Origin: Planctomycetota bacterium | GTDB taxonomy: Bacteria > Planctomycetota > GCA-002687715 | NCBI GenBank assembly: GCA_009691765.1 | Contig: SIAO01000021.1 | Location: 1-36,657, forward strand | Direction: 5' to 3' | DNA: 36,657 bases | In this document: in pieces, positions 16,456-24,143 of the stretch | Numbering within the stretch: the stretch's first letter is position 1 | How the letters are laid out: each line of letters opens with the position of its first letter | The notes under the pieces: generated by a model | The model's input: the letters and a program-made list of their open reading frames with translations, nothing else | What the model was told of the DNA's origin: nothing | The model's database searches: none | Program-made: the position numbers and the translations under genes

Positions 16456-16563
16456 GGCGTACGCAATTGGCAATTCGCACAGCCAGCACACAGCGCAGCA
16501 ACACATGTCCCTTGGAGTCCGAGGCCATCTAGGCGACAATAGCGGCCCGTTGGGAGCGCGCCT

Positions 16564-19146
16564 TTGTCTGATCTTCGTCCTCACACTATTTGGGTTTTTG
16601 ATGCCGATGCGTGGCGTTGTTGCCCACTGCATGCGGGCGTGCAAACGATCGGGCGTGACATGAGCTGCGGCGTTCCGATTCAGCATCCGCGCATTTCGCG
16701 CCGCCATGCTGAGATCGAATGCACTCCCGAAGGCACATTCCTCACGGATCTCGGAAGCGCCAACGGCACATTGCGCAATGGTTCAACATTGCTGGGTCGT
16801 ACGCGTCTACTGTCTGGAGACCGCGTGCATGTTGGCCCCGTCGAAATCCGCGTGGGCGAGCACGACGAAGCGTTTCATGTGACGCCTGCGCCCGCTGCAG
16901 CACTGTCGCGGGAGAGTGAATCAGCGAACAACAACATCGCGCCGACTCCCGGCAGCAAACGCATTCGCAAGGCCACTCGCAACCGCAGCCTCGTACCAGT
17001 GCTTCTCGGTTGCTGCCTGCTCGCAGCAGGTGCTTGGGGACTTTGGGAATCCGGTGTTCTCGCGAATCTGGAACGCACCACCAACAACTCTCGCGACGCT
17101 GGTGAAACCGGAGAAGCCTCTCTCGAAGAACTCGTGCCTCCCGATGCTTCGCAATCTGGACGGCAACATTGCGCAGCGGCCTTCATGGAAGCACTTGCAG
17201 CGGCGCGCTACGAGGAAGCCGAAAGCCTCGCACTGAGCCCTCAGGCACCAGCAGATCTTGCTACGAAGCTGCGAGCTGCGTTGACGACCTTGGTGCGCGA
17301 TCTGAAGCAGGATGCCGAGTCCATGGCGCAAAACAGCACCCCTGCGCTTGCTGCGGCTCACCTCCGCAGTGCTTCGGCCACATTGCCGCGCGGCTCGTTC
17401 AGCCGTCGCGAGCTCGAAGCGGAAGCACACCGCTACACGCTCCGGTCTGAAGAACTCGCAGAGCAACAGGCTTCAAAGGACGTGGCGCAGACAGAAGCCG
17501 CCAAGCCCGAGACAAAGCCGGAAACTGGAGCGCCTCCAGCAATCATCGCAACCGGCGCTGCCACGACCGAAGACGCTGCCGCCGCCGCGAGCGCTTGGCA
17601 ACAGCGCGACCTTCAATCCGCGCGGCGTCTTGCAGGCACCATCATCGCTGGGCGCTCGACACCTGCCGTTCGTCGAGCTGCAGAGCGCGTCCTTCGCTGC
17701 GTGGAAGATCATGAACTCTTGGCCGACGCCCTCTCAGCAGGTCTGTCCAAGGTTCCCGAGCGACGCTGGCCCGGCCAGAGCGGTGCGGCCGCATTGCGCT
17801 CCAGCCGCGCAGGTCTTGCAGCGCAAAACGCAGCCGGTGTTTCTGAATTGCCTTGGAAAGTCGTGAGCGCAGATCTCATGGCCGCCGCTGTACAAGCGGC
17901 AGGTCTCGATCCCGCTGCGCAAGTTGCAGCAGCGCGTGTCCTGCGAGAGCTCGGTCATGCAGCGGCTGCTGATGAACTGCTTTCCAAAGCGCTGCAACGC
18001 GATGCCGCCTTGCGACCCAGAGTCGACCGGACACTTGCCGACGGACTTGATCTGGCCGAAGTGCCAACGGGCGGATTCGTGTGGTTGAGCGGCGCGTGGA
18101 TCACGGCGAATGATGCGGCTCGACGCACTCGTCGCGAGGACATGGACAAGGACGCAGGCTTGCTTGCCAGCAGCAAAGCCGAAGTGCGCGATCCTGCTTT
18201 CGAGCGCTTGCTTGCCCTCGGCAATTTGTCGAAGGCGTCGTTACGCCGTGGATTGCTGCAAGCACGCGCCACTGTGCTGATCGAGCTGCGCAAGGTGAGC
18301 GGGTTTGAACAGGTGGAGCGCTTGGCGGCACAGCGCCTCGAACTGGACACGCACCGCGCACACGCGCTGGAACTGATTTTCGACACTACGCGCTATCCCT
18401 ACCCATACCGGCCACCGGAAGCCGACGCTGCGGCACAATTGAACTACCGCGAGAACCAACCTGAAGTAGCACGCCGCGTGAAGGTTGTGAGCGACATATG
18501 GGGCAAGGCTGAAGCGGTGGCCTTGGCGCCGGCGCTACGCAAATTGGTCACTCGCCTCGATGAGTACGGTGCGATGGCGGCGAGAGCTGAGATCGATTTT
18601 GAAGATGAGTTCGCGTGGCTCTCCCTGCTGCCGGAAGGTCGCGAGGTCAGCCTCACCACCATCGCTTTGAATCCGAAGGACCGCGAGCGCATCGACAGCG
18701 GAACCGAAGCACTGCGACTGAATCAGTCGTCGCCAGGCATCGCAACACCCGGTGAACGCGAGCAGTGCCGCATCACGAACGAGTATCGGCTGATGATGGG
18801 CGGCTGGGCGCTGCGGCTTTACGACCGCCTCACTCGCGCCAGTCGCGGCCACTGCGCCGACATGACGCGCCTCGGTTTCTTCGCACACGATTCCCCCGTC
18901 CCAGGAAAGAGTTCGCCCATGGACCGCGTGTTGCTCACAGGAATGCAACCTGAAGGCATGAGTGAGAACATCGCTATCAGCGCTGGTGCGGCAGCAGCCC
19001 ATTCAGCGTGGATTCGCTCGCCGGGGCATCACCGCAACATCCTGATGCCAGCGTGGCGCCTCATGGGGCCTGGCAACAGCGGGTCTCACTGGTGTCAAAA
19101 CTTCTCGATCCGCGACCGCGCTCCGGCTGAAGAAGCCGGACGCTGA
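16564..19146 (+). CDS. FHA domain - transmembrane - CAP/SCP domain protein
   Basis: 860 residues. Residues ~20-105: canonical FHA domain (GRDMSCGV, HPRISRRHAEIE, LGSANGTLRNG). Residues ~141-165: a single hydrophobic helix (LVPVLLGCCLLAAGAWGL). Residues ~180-725: Ala/Glu/Leu-rich, mainly helical, with TPR-like character in places. Residues ~730-850: CAP/SCP (SCP/PR1) domain, seen as NEYRLMMGGWALRLYDRLTR, HCADMTRLGFFAHDSP, SENIA, AWIRSPGHHRNILMP and HWCQNF, so the conserved histidines and the SPGHHRNI motif are kept. Topology predicts the FHA in the cytoplasm and the CAP domain in the periplasm. TTG 16564 is chosen: it leads straight into the FHA strand and has GGGAG 7-8 nt upstream. Followed 8 nt later by another FHA gene. 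Function unknown. Confidence 0.85.
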   Translation: MSDLRPHTIWVFDADAWRCCPLHAGVQTIGRDMSCGVPIQHPRISRRHAEIECTPEGTFLTDLGSANGTLRNGSTLLGRTRLLSGDRVHVGPVEIRVGEHDEAFHVTPAPAAALSRESESANNNIAPTPGSKRIRKATRNRSLVPVLLGCCLLAAGAWGLWESGVLANLERTTNNSRDAGETGEASLEELVPPDASQSGRQHCAAAFMEALAAARYEEAESLALSPQAPADLATKLRAALTTLVRDLKQDAESMAQNSTPALAAAHLRSASATLPRGSFSRRELEAEAHRYTLRSEELAEQQASKDVAQTEAAKPETKPETGAPPAIIATGAATTEDAAAAASAWQQRDLQSARRLAGTIIAGRSTPAVRRAAERVLRCVEDHELLADALSAGLSKVPERRWPGQSGAAALRSSRAGLAAQNAAGVSELPWKVVSADLMAAAVQAAGLDPAAQVAAARVLRELGHAAAADELLSKALQRDAALRPRVDRTLADGLDLAEVPTGGFVWLSGAWITANDAARRTRREDMDKDAGLLASSKAEVRDPAFERLLALGNLSKASLRRGLLQARATVLIELRKVSGFEQVERLAAQRLELDTHRAHALELIFDTTRYPYPYRPPEADAAAQLNYRENQPEVARRVKVVSDIWGKAEAVALAPALRKLVTRLDEYGAMAARAEIDFEDEFAWLSLLPEGREVSLTTIALNPKDRERIDSGTEALRLNQSSPGIATPGEREQCRITNEYRLMMGGWALRLYDRLTRASRGHCADMTRLGFFAHDSPVPGKSSPMDRVLLTGMQPEGMSENIAISAGAAAAHSAWIRSPGHHRNILMPAWRLMGPGNSGSHWCQNFSIRDRAPAEEAGR

Positions 19147-19154
19147 GGACATTC

Positions 19155-20318
19155 ATGCAAGGTCGATTTCTCGTGCGCGATGCGGGGCGCGAGCGCCTCT
19201 TTGAAATCTGTGACGACGTCACACTCGTCGGCACCGACACTAGCGCCACACTACGCTTGCGCGACAACGCTTGTGCCGCGCAGCACTGCGAGGTGCGCCG
19301 CAGCCAAAACGGTTTCAAACTGGTCGATCTCGAAACGGCTAGCGGCACCAGCGTGAACGGACGCGCTGTGAATCAATGCATGTTGCGAGATGGAGACATT
19401 GTCACCGTCGGCGCAGCGCAGTTGGAATTCCGCGGTGACAACCCGAAGCCCGGAGCCGCTGCGCAGCCAGCAGCGCCGCTACGCAGACTTCCCGTCGATG
19501 ACAGTGGTGAAGTCCGCCGCTTCTACCGGCACGATGCCCCGCGACGCGGGCCTTCCATGCTCCTCGTCGTGGTTTCAGCCATCGTACTGCTCGGCATTGG
19601 TGTGCTCATTTTGAAACTCGGGGAAAGCGCATCGCACAAAGACAAGGCGCGGCGCACTTTCGCCGAAGCTGAAAAGCTCATCCGCGAAGGCACCGTGCGC
19701 TCCACGCAAGAGGCGCTGAAGCTGCTCTCAAACATCGCACCCGACGACTTCGATGCGCGCACGCTGCGCGAAACACGCGCCAACGCGGAACGCGAACATG
19801 CACGCCTCGCGTGGCAAGACATGAACAGCCAAGCGACAGGCGAGCATGCACGCATTGTCGCCGTGTTGAAGAACGGTCCGGAAGACCTCGAGGTGCTCGA
19901 CCAAGCTGTGGAACGCATGCGCCGCACGTGTGTCGGCACAAAGGCCCTCGCAGATCTTGAGCAACGTCTCGACAAGCTGTTGCTGGCGGGCACAGGATTG
20001 CAGCGCACGTGGCAAGCCGTCTTGGATGACAGCAACCGCCTCGTCGATGCCCAGGACCACCGCGCCGCACTTCAAGTCTTGAACAAAGCGGAAGCCAACG
20101 CTGATCTTGGGCGCGTCATGGCGCGGCGTATCGCTCAGCGTCGTGAAACCATTTCCGAAGCATGGCAGAAACTGCTGCGCAATCGGAGTGAAGAGGCTGC
20201 TCGACTATTGGCCGCAGGTGACCGGCCAGCCGCCGCCCTGCTCTTGCGTGCGATTGCCGATTCTGGGATGGAACCTGAAGCCTCCAAAGCGCGAGCGCAA
20301 CTCGCGAAGCCACGCTGA
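19155..20318 (+). CDS. FHA domain - transmembrane protein
   Basis: 387 residues. Residues ~10-95: FHA domain in which the glycine-arginine is replaced (VGTDTSATLRL) and the Ser/His loop reads CAAQHCEV, while SGTSVNG keeps the NG turn; phosphothreonine binding may be weak or lost. Residues ~135-157: one hydrophobic helix (MLLVVVSAIVLLGIGVLIL). The C-terminal ~230 residues are charged, helical and TPR-like (AEKLIREGTVRSTQEALKLL...AARLLAAGDRPAAALLLRAIA) and predicted periplasmic. ATG 19155 follows the preceding gene by 8 nt with GAGGA upstream, so it is in one operon with the FHA-CAP gene. It ends 6 nt before the convergent lptG end. Confidence 0.82.
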   Translation: MQGRFLVRDAGRERLFEICDDVTLVGTDTSATLRLRDNACAAQHCEVRRSQNGFKLVDLETASGTSVNGRAVNQCMLRDGDIVTVGAAQLEFRGDNPKPGAAAQPAAPLRRLPVDDSGEVRRFYRHDAPRRGPSMLLVVVSAIVLLGIGVLILKLGESASHKDKARRTFAEAEKLIREGTVRSTQEALKLLSNIAPDDFDARTLRETRANAEREHARLAWQDMNSQATGEHARIVAVLKNGPEDLEVLDQAVERMRRTCVGTKALADLEQRLDKLLLAGTGLQRTWQAVLDDSNRLVDAQDHRAALQVLNKAEANADLGRVMARRIAQRRETISEAWQKLLRNRSEEAARLLAAGDRPAAALLLRAIADSGMEPEASKARAQLAKPR

Positions 20319-20324
20319 ACGCAA

Positions 20325-21371
20325 TCACGTCGGCGTGAGTTCGTAGCAAAGCAGTCCGATACCGCCGAAAACTCCGACCGGCAACCACGTGCCGAGCAGT
20401 GGATCCAATTCGTCGCGCCGCGCGAGTTCGAAGCAGATGCTCTGCAGTGCGAAGAACGCAACACTCAGCAGGAGTGCAAGCCCCACGGCCATCCACGGAC
20501 TGCGGCGACGGGCACTCAGCACCAGCGGCAAGCCGAGGAGCAACAGCACCAAGGTTCGCATGGGATAGGCATAGTGGCCGTGGAGTAGGAGGCGCAATGT
20601 GTTGTGCGTTGGATAACGCACAAGTTCGGTCTTGAGCTCTGCCGCCGAGAGCATGAACAAGCCCTTGGAACGCATCTCGATGTCCCGTGGTCGAAGTTCC
20701 TTGGCGAGCGGAAACTTCACAACACCTTCGACACGGGCACCTGCTGCGGGCACCCAGCCATCGCCACGCCACACGAGTTCATCCACGAAAACAGGCGGCA
20801 CTTCCGGGCGACCTTCGCGCACAATCGCAACTCTGTGTGCAGACTCCGTGCGCGGGCTGTAGCTGCTCATGGCCAGCACGAAGCCGTCGCCGCCGCGCAT
20901 CATGGGCAAGCTCGAAAGGGAATCGTCGCGTTGTCCGCGGTGCATGCGCTCGAGACGATGACGCTCTTCGGCTAACCGCGGCAGCACTTCTTCACGCACC
21001 ACCGAGAAAGCGAGTGCCAAGAGGAATCCGAGCAACAGGATCGGCACCGCCATGCGACGCAAAGAAATGCCAGAAGTAACCACCATCACCAGTTCATTGC
21101 GCCGCCCCATCTGCTGCACGGTCCACATCGCGCCCATCAGGAACGCATAGGGCGCCATCTCGCAGAGTAAGAATGGCAAATTGACAGCGTAGTAGCGGCA
21201 GAATCCTGCCAGCACGCCGAGTCCTTCGCCTGAGAAGGCCGCCGAGGCCGCGTCAAAATTGCCGATGCGATTGAAAAAATGGAGCAGGAGATAGAGCCCT
21301 GTGAAAAACGCCAATGCCACCGCGCTGGCCACAAGGAAAGACATAGCTACGAAGCGATCGAGTTGCTTCAT
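20325..21371 (-). CDS. lptG: LptG-type permease of the LPS export system
   Basis: 348 residues with the LptF/LptG layout: an N-terminal helix pair (MKQLDRFVAMSFLVASAVALAFFTGLYLLL), NLPFLLCEMAPYAFLMGAMWTVQQMGRRNELVMVVTSG-type coupling region, a periplasmic beta-jellyroll (~110-260) and three C-terminal helices (LLLLGLPLVLSARRR, LALLLSVAFFALQ, LPVGVFGGIGLL). With LptF and the ATPase LptB it extracts lipid A-type lipids from the inner membrane. ATG 21371 overlaps the lptF stop as ATGA, so the pair is translationally coupled. The gene order lptF-lptG is standard. F versus G assignment rests on order. The open frame upstream to 21599 is read inside lptF and ignored. Confidence 0.85.
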   Translation of the reverse strand: MKQLDRFVAMSFLVASAVALAFFTGLYLLLHFFNRIGNFDAASAAFSGEGLGVLAGFCRYYAVNLPFLLCEMAPYAFLMGAMWTVQQMGRRNELVMVVTSGISLRRMAVPILLLGFLLALAFSVVREEVLPRLAEERHRLERMHRGQRDDSLSSLPMMRGGDGFVLAMSSYSPRTESAHRVAIVREGRPEVPPVFVDELVWRGDGWVPAAGARVEGVVKFPLAKELRPRDIEMRSKGLFMLSAAELKTELVRYPTHNTLRLLLHGHYAYPMRTLVLLLLGLPLVLSARRRSPWMAVGLALLLSVAFFALQSICFELARRDELDPLLGTWLPVGVFGGIGLLCYELTPT

Positions 21372-22498
21372 GGGCGTTCCAGCCTGCGCAAAAACAACAG
21401 GCTCGCGAGAAGCAGCAGCACGTCGCCAAGGGCATGCACCGCTATCGAAGGGACTGCGCCATGCGTATAGAGCCAACGGCTGAGCATCGCCAACGGGTAG
21501 TAGGCGCCTGCGACAAGGAGGAACCCAATCAGGAAGACGATGAGACGATTGGCGTTGCCGCGCAGCAACCCCAGTCCGGCTCCGAAGATGGCGAAGCACA
21601 GCGGAGCAAAAGCGAAAGCCATTCTGAAGCCACGTTCGTCACGGGCTTGAAGTGCTGTGCGTTGGGCTTCGGCCGCTGCCTCGCCGCTTGAACGAGAAGC
21701 CTCGGCGTCGGCGCGCAACGCCATGGCGACGAGGTTCGCCGCGCTGCGCCCTGCATTCTTGCGTGGCACGGCCTCGCGGTCCGAGAATTCCTCGAGAGGC
21801 AGGTCCATTCGCAACTCTGCTGCTGCTGAAGTGCCTTGCTCGCGACTCCAACGACGGACAGCGCTGAGGTTCAGATGCAACACACCAGTGCGCGCATCGA
21901 AGTGCGGCAAAGCTCGTGAAGCCACAGTGTGCGCGCGAACGTGCGCCTCACCATCAAACTCCAAAACCTCGATGGAATGCAAAATCAAACGGCCTTGCGC
22001 ATCAACACCACGGCGCTGCCAATGCGCTTGAAAGTTGCGTTCACGCACCACGGTGTCCGAGAGCAACACGCTCTCCACATTGCGCAGCAGGTCTTGCGCC
22101 AATTCAACGCGGCCCATGTGGTGAGCGCGAGGCACTTGCTCGTCCAAGAGACCGGCCAGCAAGCATGATGCAGCCGCGCCAAACAGCACCGCTGGCGCGA
22201 GCACATGCCATGGGCGCACGCCGGCCACACGCACGGCGGTGTATTCGCCCTCGCCACGAAAACGCCCATAGGCGAAAAGCGTTGCGGTGAGCACTGCAAG
22301 AGGCAACAGCAAATGCAGATTGGCAACGATGTTCAGGCCCGTGTGGCGCAGCAGCACAACAAAGGGCACACCTTCACCGCGGCTGGAGCCCAGCACCAAA
22401 GCCAGCGAGATCACAAAAAAAATGCACACCAACACGGCTATGGTGAGCACGGCATTGGCCGCGAGTTCCTTCAGCAGTTGCCTCTGGATCAGTTTCAT
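21368..22498 (-). CDS. lptF: LptF-type permease of the LPS export system
   Basis: 376 residues. It starts MKLIQRQLLKELAANAVLTIAVLVCIFF, has NIVANLHLLLPLAVLTATLFAYGR (the substrate-gate and coupling helices), VRVAGVRPWHVLAPA, a periplasmic middle part, and C-terminal helices AFAPLCFAIFGAGLGLLRGNANRLIVFLIGFLLVAGAYYPL. This is the permease partner of LptG. A TAGACT hexamer ends 12 nt before ATG 22498, allowing only a very short leader. The gene is divergent from the 22625 gene with 126 nt between. lptA, lptB and lptC are not in the window. Confidence 0.85.
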   Translation of the reverse strand: MKLIQRQLLKELAANAVLTIAVLVCIFFVISLALVLGSSRGEGVPFVVLLRHTGLNIVANLHLLLPLAVLTATLFAYGRFRGEGEYTAVRVAGVRPWHVLAPAVLFGAAASCLLAGLLDEQVPRAHHMGRVELAQDLLRNVESVLLSDTVVRERNFQAHWQRRGVDAQGRLILHSIEVLEFDGEAHVRAHTVASRALPHFDARTGVLHLNLSAVRRWSREQGTSAAAELRMDLPLEEFSDREAVPRKNAGRSAANLVAMALRADAEASRSSGEAAAEAQRTALQARDERGFRMAFAFAPLCFAIFGAGLGLLRGNANRLIVFLIGFLLVAGAYYPLAMLSRWLYTHGAVPSIAVHALGDVLLLLASLLFLRRLERP

Positions 22499-22624
22499 TG
22501 CGGCGCGGACAGTCTATCAGGCTCTCAGCTCAAGCCAGAGGGGCACGTCTGGATGCGAAGTGAGCCGGGTTGATTCTGGGGCTCCAGCAGGTGAAACTGC
22601 CTCTCCTGCGAGACGAATGCCGCC

Positions 22625-23581
22625 ATGAGCGAACAAGACTTGGATCCGTTAGATCAAAAAGCAATGGAGTACTGCCTTGGAGTGCTGCGGGACGATCCCG
22701 ACGCGCATTACAAGGAAGTGCGTCGTGCCGCGCGCGCTGACAAGGGCCTCACGCTCAAACGCCATGTATGGACTCTCGCTCGCCAGCAGCTTGGTCTGAA
22801 GGGCGACGAAGAACCCGGTGAGGAAACTGGCGAACGCGACGCGCGGCCTGCGCTGCGTCCCGAAGCGCCAACGCACCAATCCTTGGGCTGGAATGCACGC
22901 CCAGCAGCGCCACGCCCGCGTTGGCAAGAATCAGGCCCTGACTCCGCACCACCTTCGCGCGACACTTCGCCCGCAAGTCAGCCACCGCGCAGACGTCCGG
23001 CTTGGGCCATGCCTCAAACGCCAACAGGTTCGACTCCCACGGACGACACTTGGCGCGCCCCAGCGAGCCACGCACCAACCAAAGCGCCACGCGAAAAAGA
23101 ATTGCCAGAAATCCTGAAGCAGGCGCGCAACCCCGTGGAATTCATGGTGGGTTATCTGCAACAAGTCAGCCGCGACGCCAACTTCGCTGAAGTGGAAACC
23201 GCCGCCGAAGAATTCGGGTTCACGGTTTATCCGACGACATTCGGCCGCGCCCAAGCCATCGTCGGAATCGTCGAAGCACCCACCAGAGCGGTTCCAGCTG
23301 CAGCACCCGCAGCGGCACCAGCACCCGCCGCGACATATGCAAGCGCTGCGCCCGTCACGCAAAGCGTCATTCTCACCCGCCCGAATATCAGCACGCCCAC
23401 CGGCGCAGGCACTGAAGCAGATCCGCTCGAAGGCCTCATGAATTACTTCGTGGCCTTGGATCGGCGCGCCGCCGGAAGTGTTCAAACCCGCAGACTCATG
23501 CAACAGATGTTGCACGCGGTTGATGAAGCCCTGCACGCACCCGTCGAGCTCGAACCAGAAACGACAGCGCCCACGCCGTGA
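22625..23581 (+). CDS. Protein with two copies of a small helical domain, function unknown
   Basis: 318 residues. Residues 13-60 (AMEYCLGVLRDDPDAHYKEV...TLARQQLGLKG) and 170-216 (VEFMVGYLQQ...VYPTTFGRAQAIVGI) look like two copies of one ~47-residue domain, also present in the convergent 138-residue protein downstream. They are joined by a Pro/Ala/Arg-rich disordered linker (61-165). An Ala/Pro linker (~219-250) leads to a short helical C-terminus (LEGLMNYFVALDRR...LMQQMLHAVDEAL). The pattern of a hydrophobic helix, an acidic/Ala helix, GxxxxP/R and a final (A)RxxLG helix resembles a winged-helix or HTH unit. ATG 22625 has no good Shine-Dalgarno. Predicted cytoplasmic; DNA binding is inference. 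Confidence 0.7.
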   Translation: MSEQDLDPLDQKAMEYCLGVLRDDPDAHYKEVRRAARADKGLTLKRHVWTLARQQLGLKGDEEPGEETGERDARPALRPEAPTHQSLGWNARPAAPRPRWQESGPDSAPPSRDTSPASQPPRRRPAWAMPQTPTGSTPTDDTWRAPASHAPTKAPREKELPEILKQARNPVEFMVGYLQQVSRDANFAEVETAAEEFGFTVYPTTFGRAQAIVGIVEAPTRAVPAAAPAAAPAPAATYASAAPVTQSVILTRPNISTPTGAGTEADPLEGLMNYFVALDRRAAGSVQTRRLMQQMLHAVDEALHAPVELEPETTAPTP

Positions 23582-23590
23582 AGCGTGGGC
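23569..23590. terminator. Hairpin at the end of the 22625 gene, between convergent genes
   Basis: GCCCACGC (23569-23576), loop CGTGAA, GCGTGGGC (23583-23590): a perfect 8-bp stem that includes the TGA stop. It could serve transcripts from both sides (the convergent gene stops at 23619). No U-tract is present. Confidence 0.45.
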
Positions 23591-23618
23591 TGCGTGTGTG
23601 ACTCCGCTATTGCGAAGT

Positions 23619-24035
23619 TCAGACTCCGGCGATGGAGCTGATCTGGTTGAGCAAACCGCGCAGGCGAGTCACTTCAGCGTCGAGGCTGCTGATGTGATCG
23701 ATCACGCCCCTGATGTCACCCGACATCGAGGTGGTCGAGCGCGACACGGTCAGCTTCGGTGCTGCCACTTTGCGAGCGACAGATGCTGCTGCCTTGAATG
23801 CCCCTGATGCTGCGCCGAGCACAATCTTGCGCGGACGACCTGGGCCGCGACCACTGGCCACCTTGGGCCCAATGCCGAGCTGCTTGCGAGCGAGCCCGAA
23901 GATGAGTGGATAAATATTCAGGCCCTTAGCTTTGCCGGCCTTGGTGATCTCAGCGGCGGTAGCAGCAGAGTTCTTTCCAAGAATGGCAGCGACGAAGTTC
24001 ACGGTCTCTTCACGAGATACAGTTTTCTTTTGCAT
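23619..24035 (-). CDS. Small AT-hook-like nucleoid protein candidate
   Basis: 138 residues, strongly basic. Residues 11-56 are the same domain as in the neighbouring 318-residue protein (TVNFVAAILGKNSAATAAEITKAG, then LNIYPLIFGLARKQLGI). Residues 62-70 (GRGPGRPRK) match the GRP core of an AT-hook, which inserts in the minor groove of AT-rich DNA. The rest is Ala/Lys-rich, ending in a short coiled helix (DHISSLDAEVTRLRGLLNQI) that could dimerise. ATG 24035 has a strong AAGGAG about 8 nt upstream, and a sigma70-like promoter is visible, so it is probably well expressed. A nucleoid-associated or gene-silencing role is inferred from composition. Confidence 0.78.
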   Translation of the reverse strand: MQKKTVSREETVNFVAAILGKNSAATAAEITKAGKAKGLNIYPLIFGLARKQLGIGPKVASGRGPGRPRKIVLGAASGAFKAAASVARKVAAPKLTVSRSTTSMSGDIRGVIDHISSLDAEVTRLRGLLNQISSIAGV

Positions 24036-24086
24036 TGTTGATTTCTCCTTGGGGGACGCCTCCCGGATGGGAGGAATAGTGAGCGG

Positions 24087-24114
24087 AGAATATCACCGCC
24101 CGACCGGGCGCCAA
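24087..24114 (-). promoter_or_regulatory. Promoter with embedded palindrome upstream of the AT-hook protein gene
   Basis: On the minus strand TTGGCG (24114-24109) and TATTCT (24092-24087) are spaced 16 nt, fitting -35/-10 elements. The 14-nt palindrome CGCCCGGTCGGGCG (24110-24097) fills the spacer, which suggests an operator. As RNA from the upstream gene it could also form a GC hairpin. Confidence 0.4.
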
Positions 24115-24143
24115 GGGCCTATAAATGAGCAAGCCGCGCTCTA

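Noticed and set aside
15396..16466. 356-codon open frame on the minus strand
   Set aside because: It is antisense to the AAA+ domain of the sigma54 activator.
16468..16483. Sigma54-like TGGCA...GC between the activator and the FHA-CAP gene
   Set aside because: Wrong spacing by one base and no TTGC at -12, although the neighbouring activator made it tempting.
22541..22556. Sigma54-like promoter GGGCACG...TGC upstream of the 22625 gene
   Set aside because: The GG to GC distance is one base too long for sigma54, which tolerates almost no spacing change, and the -12 part lacks TTGC.
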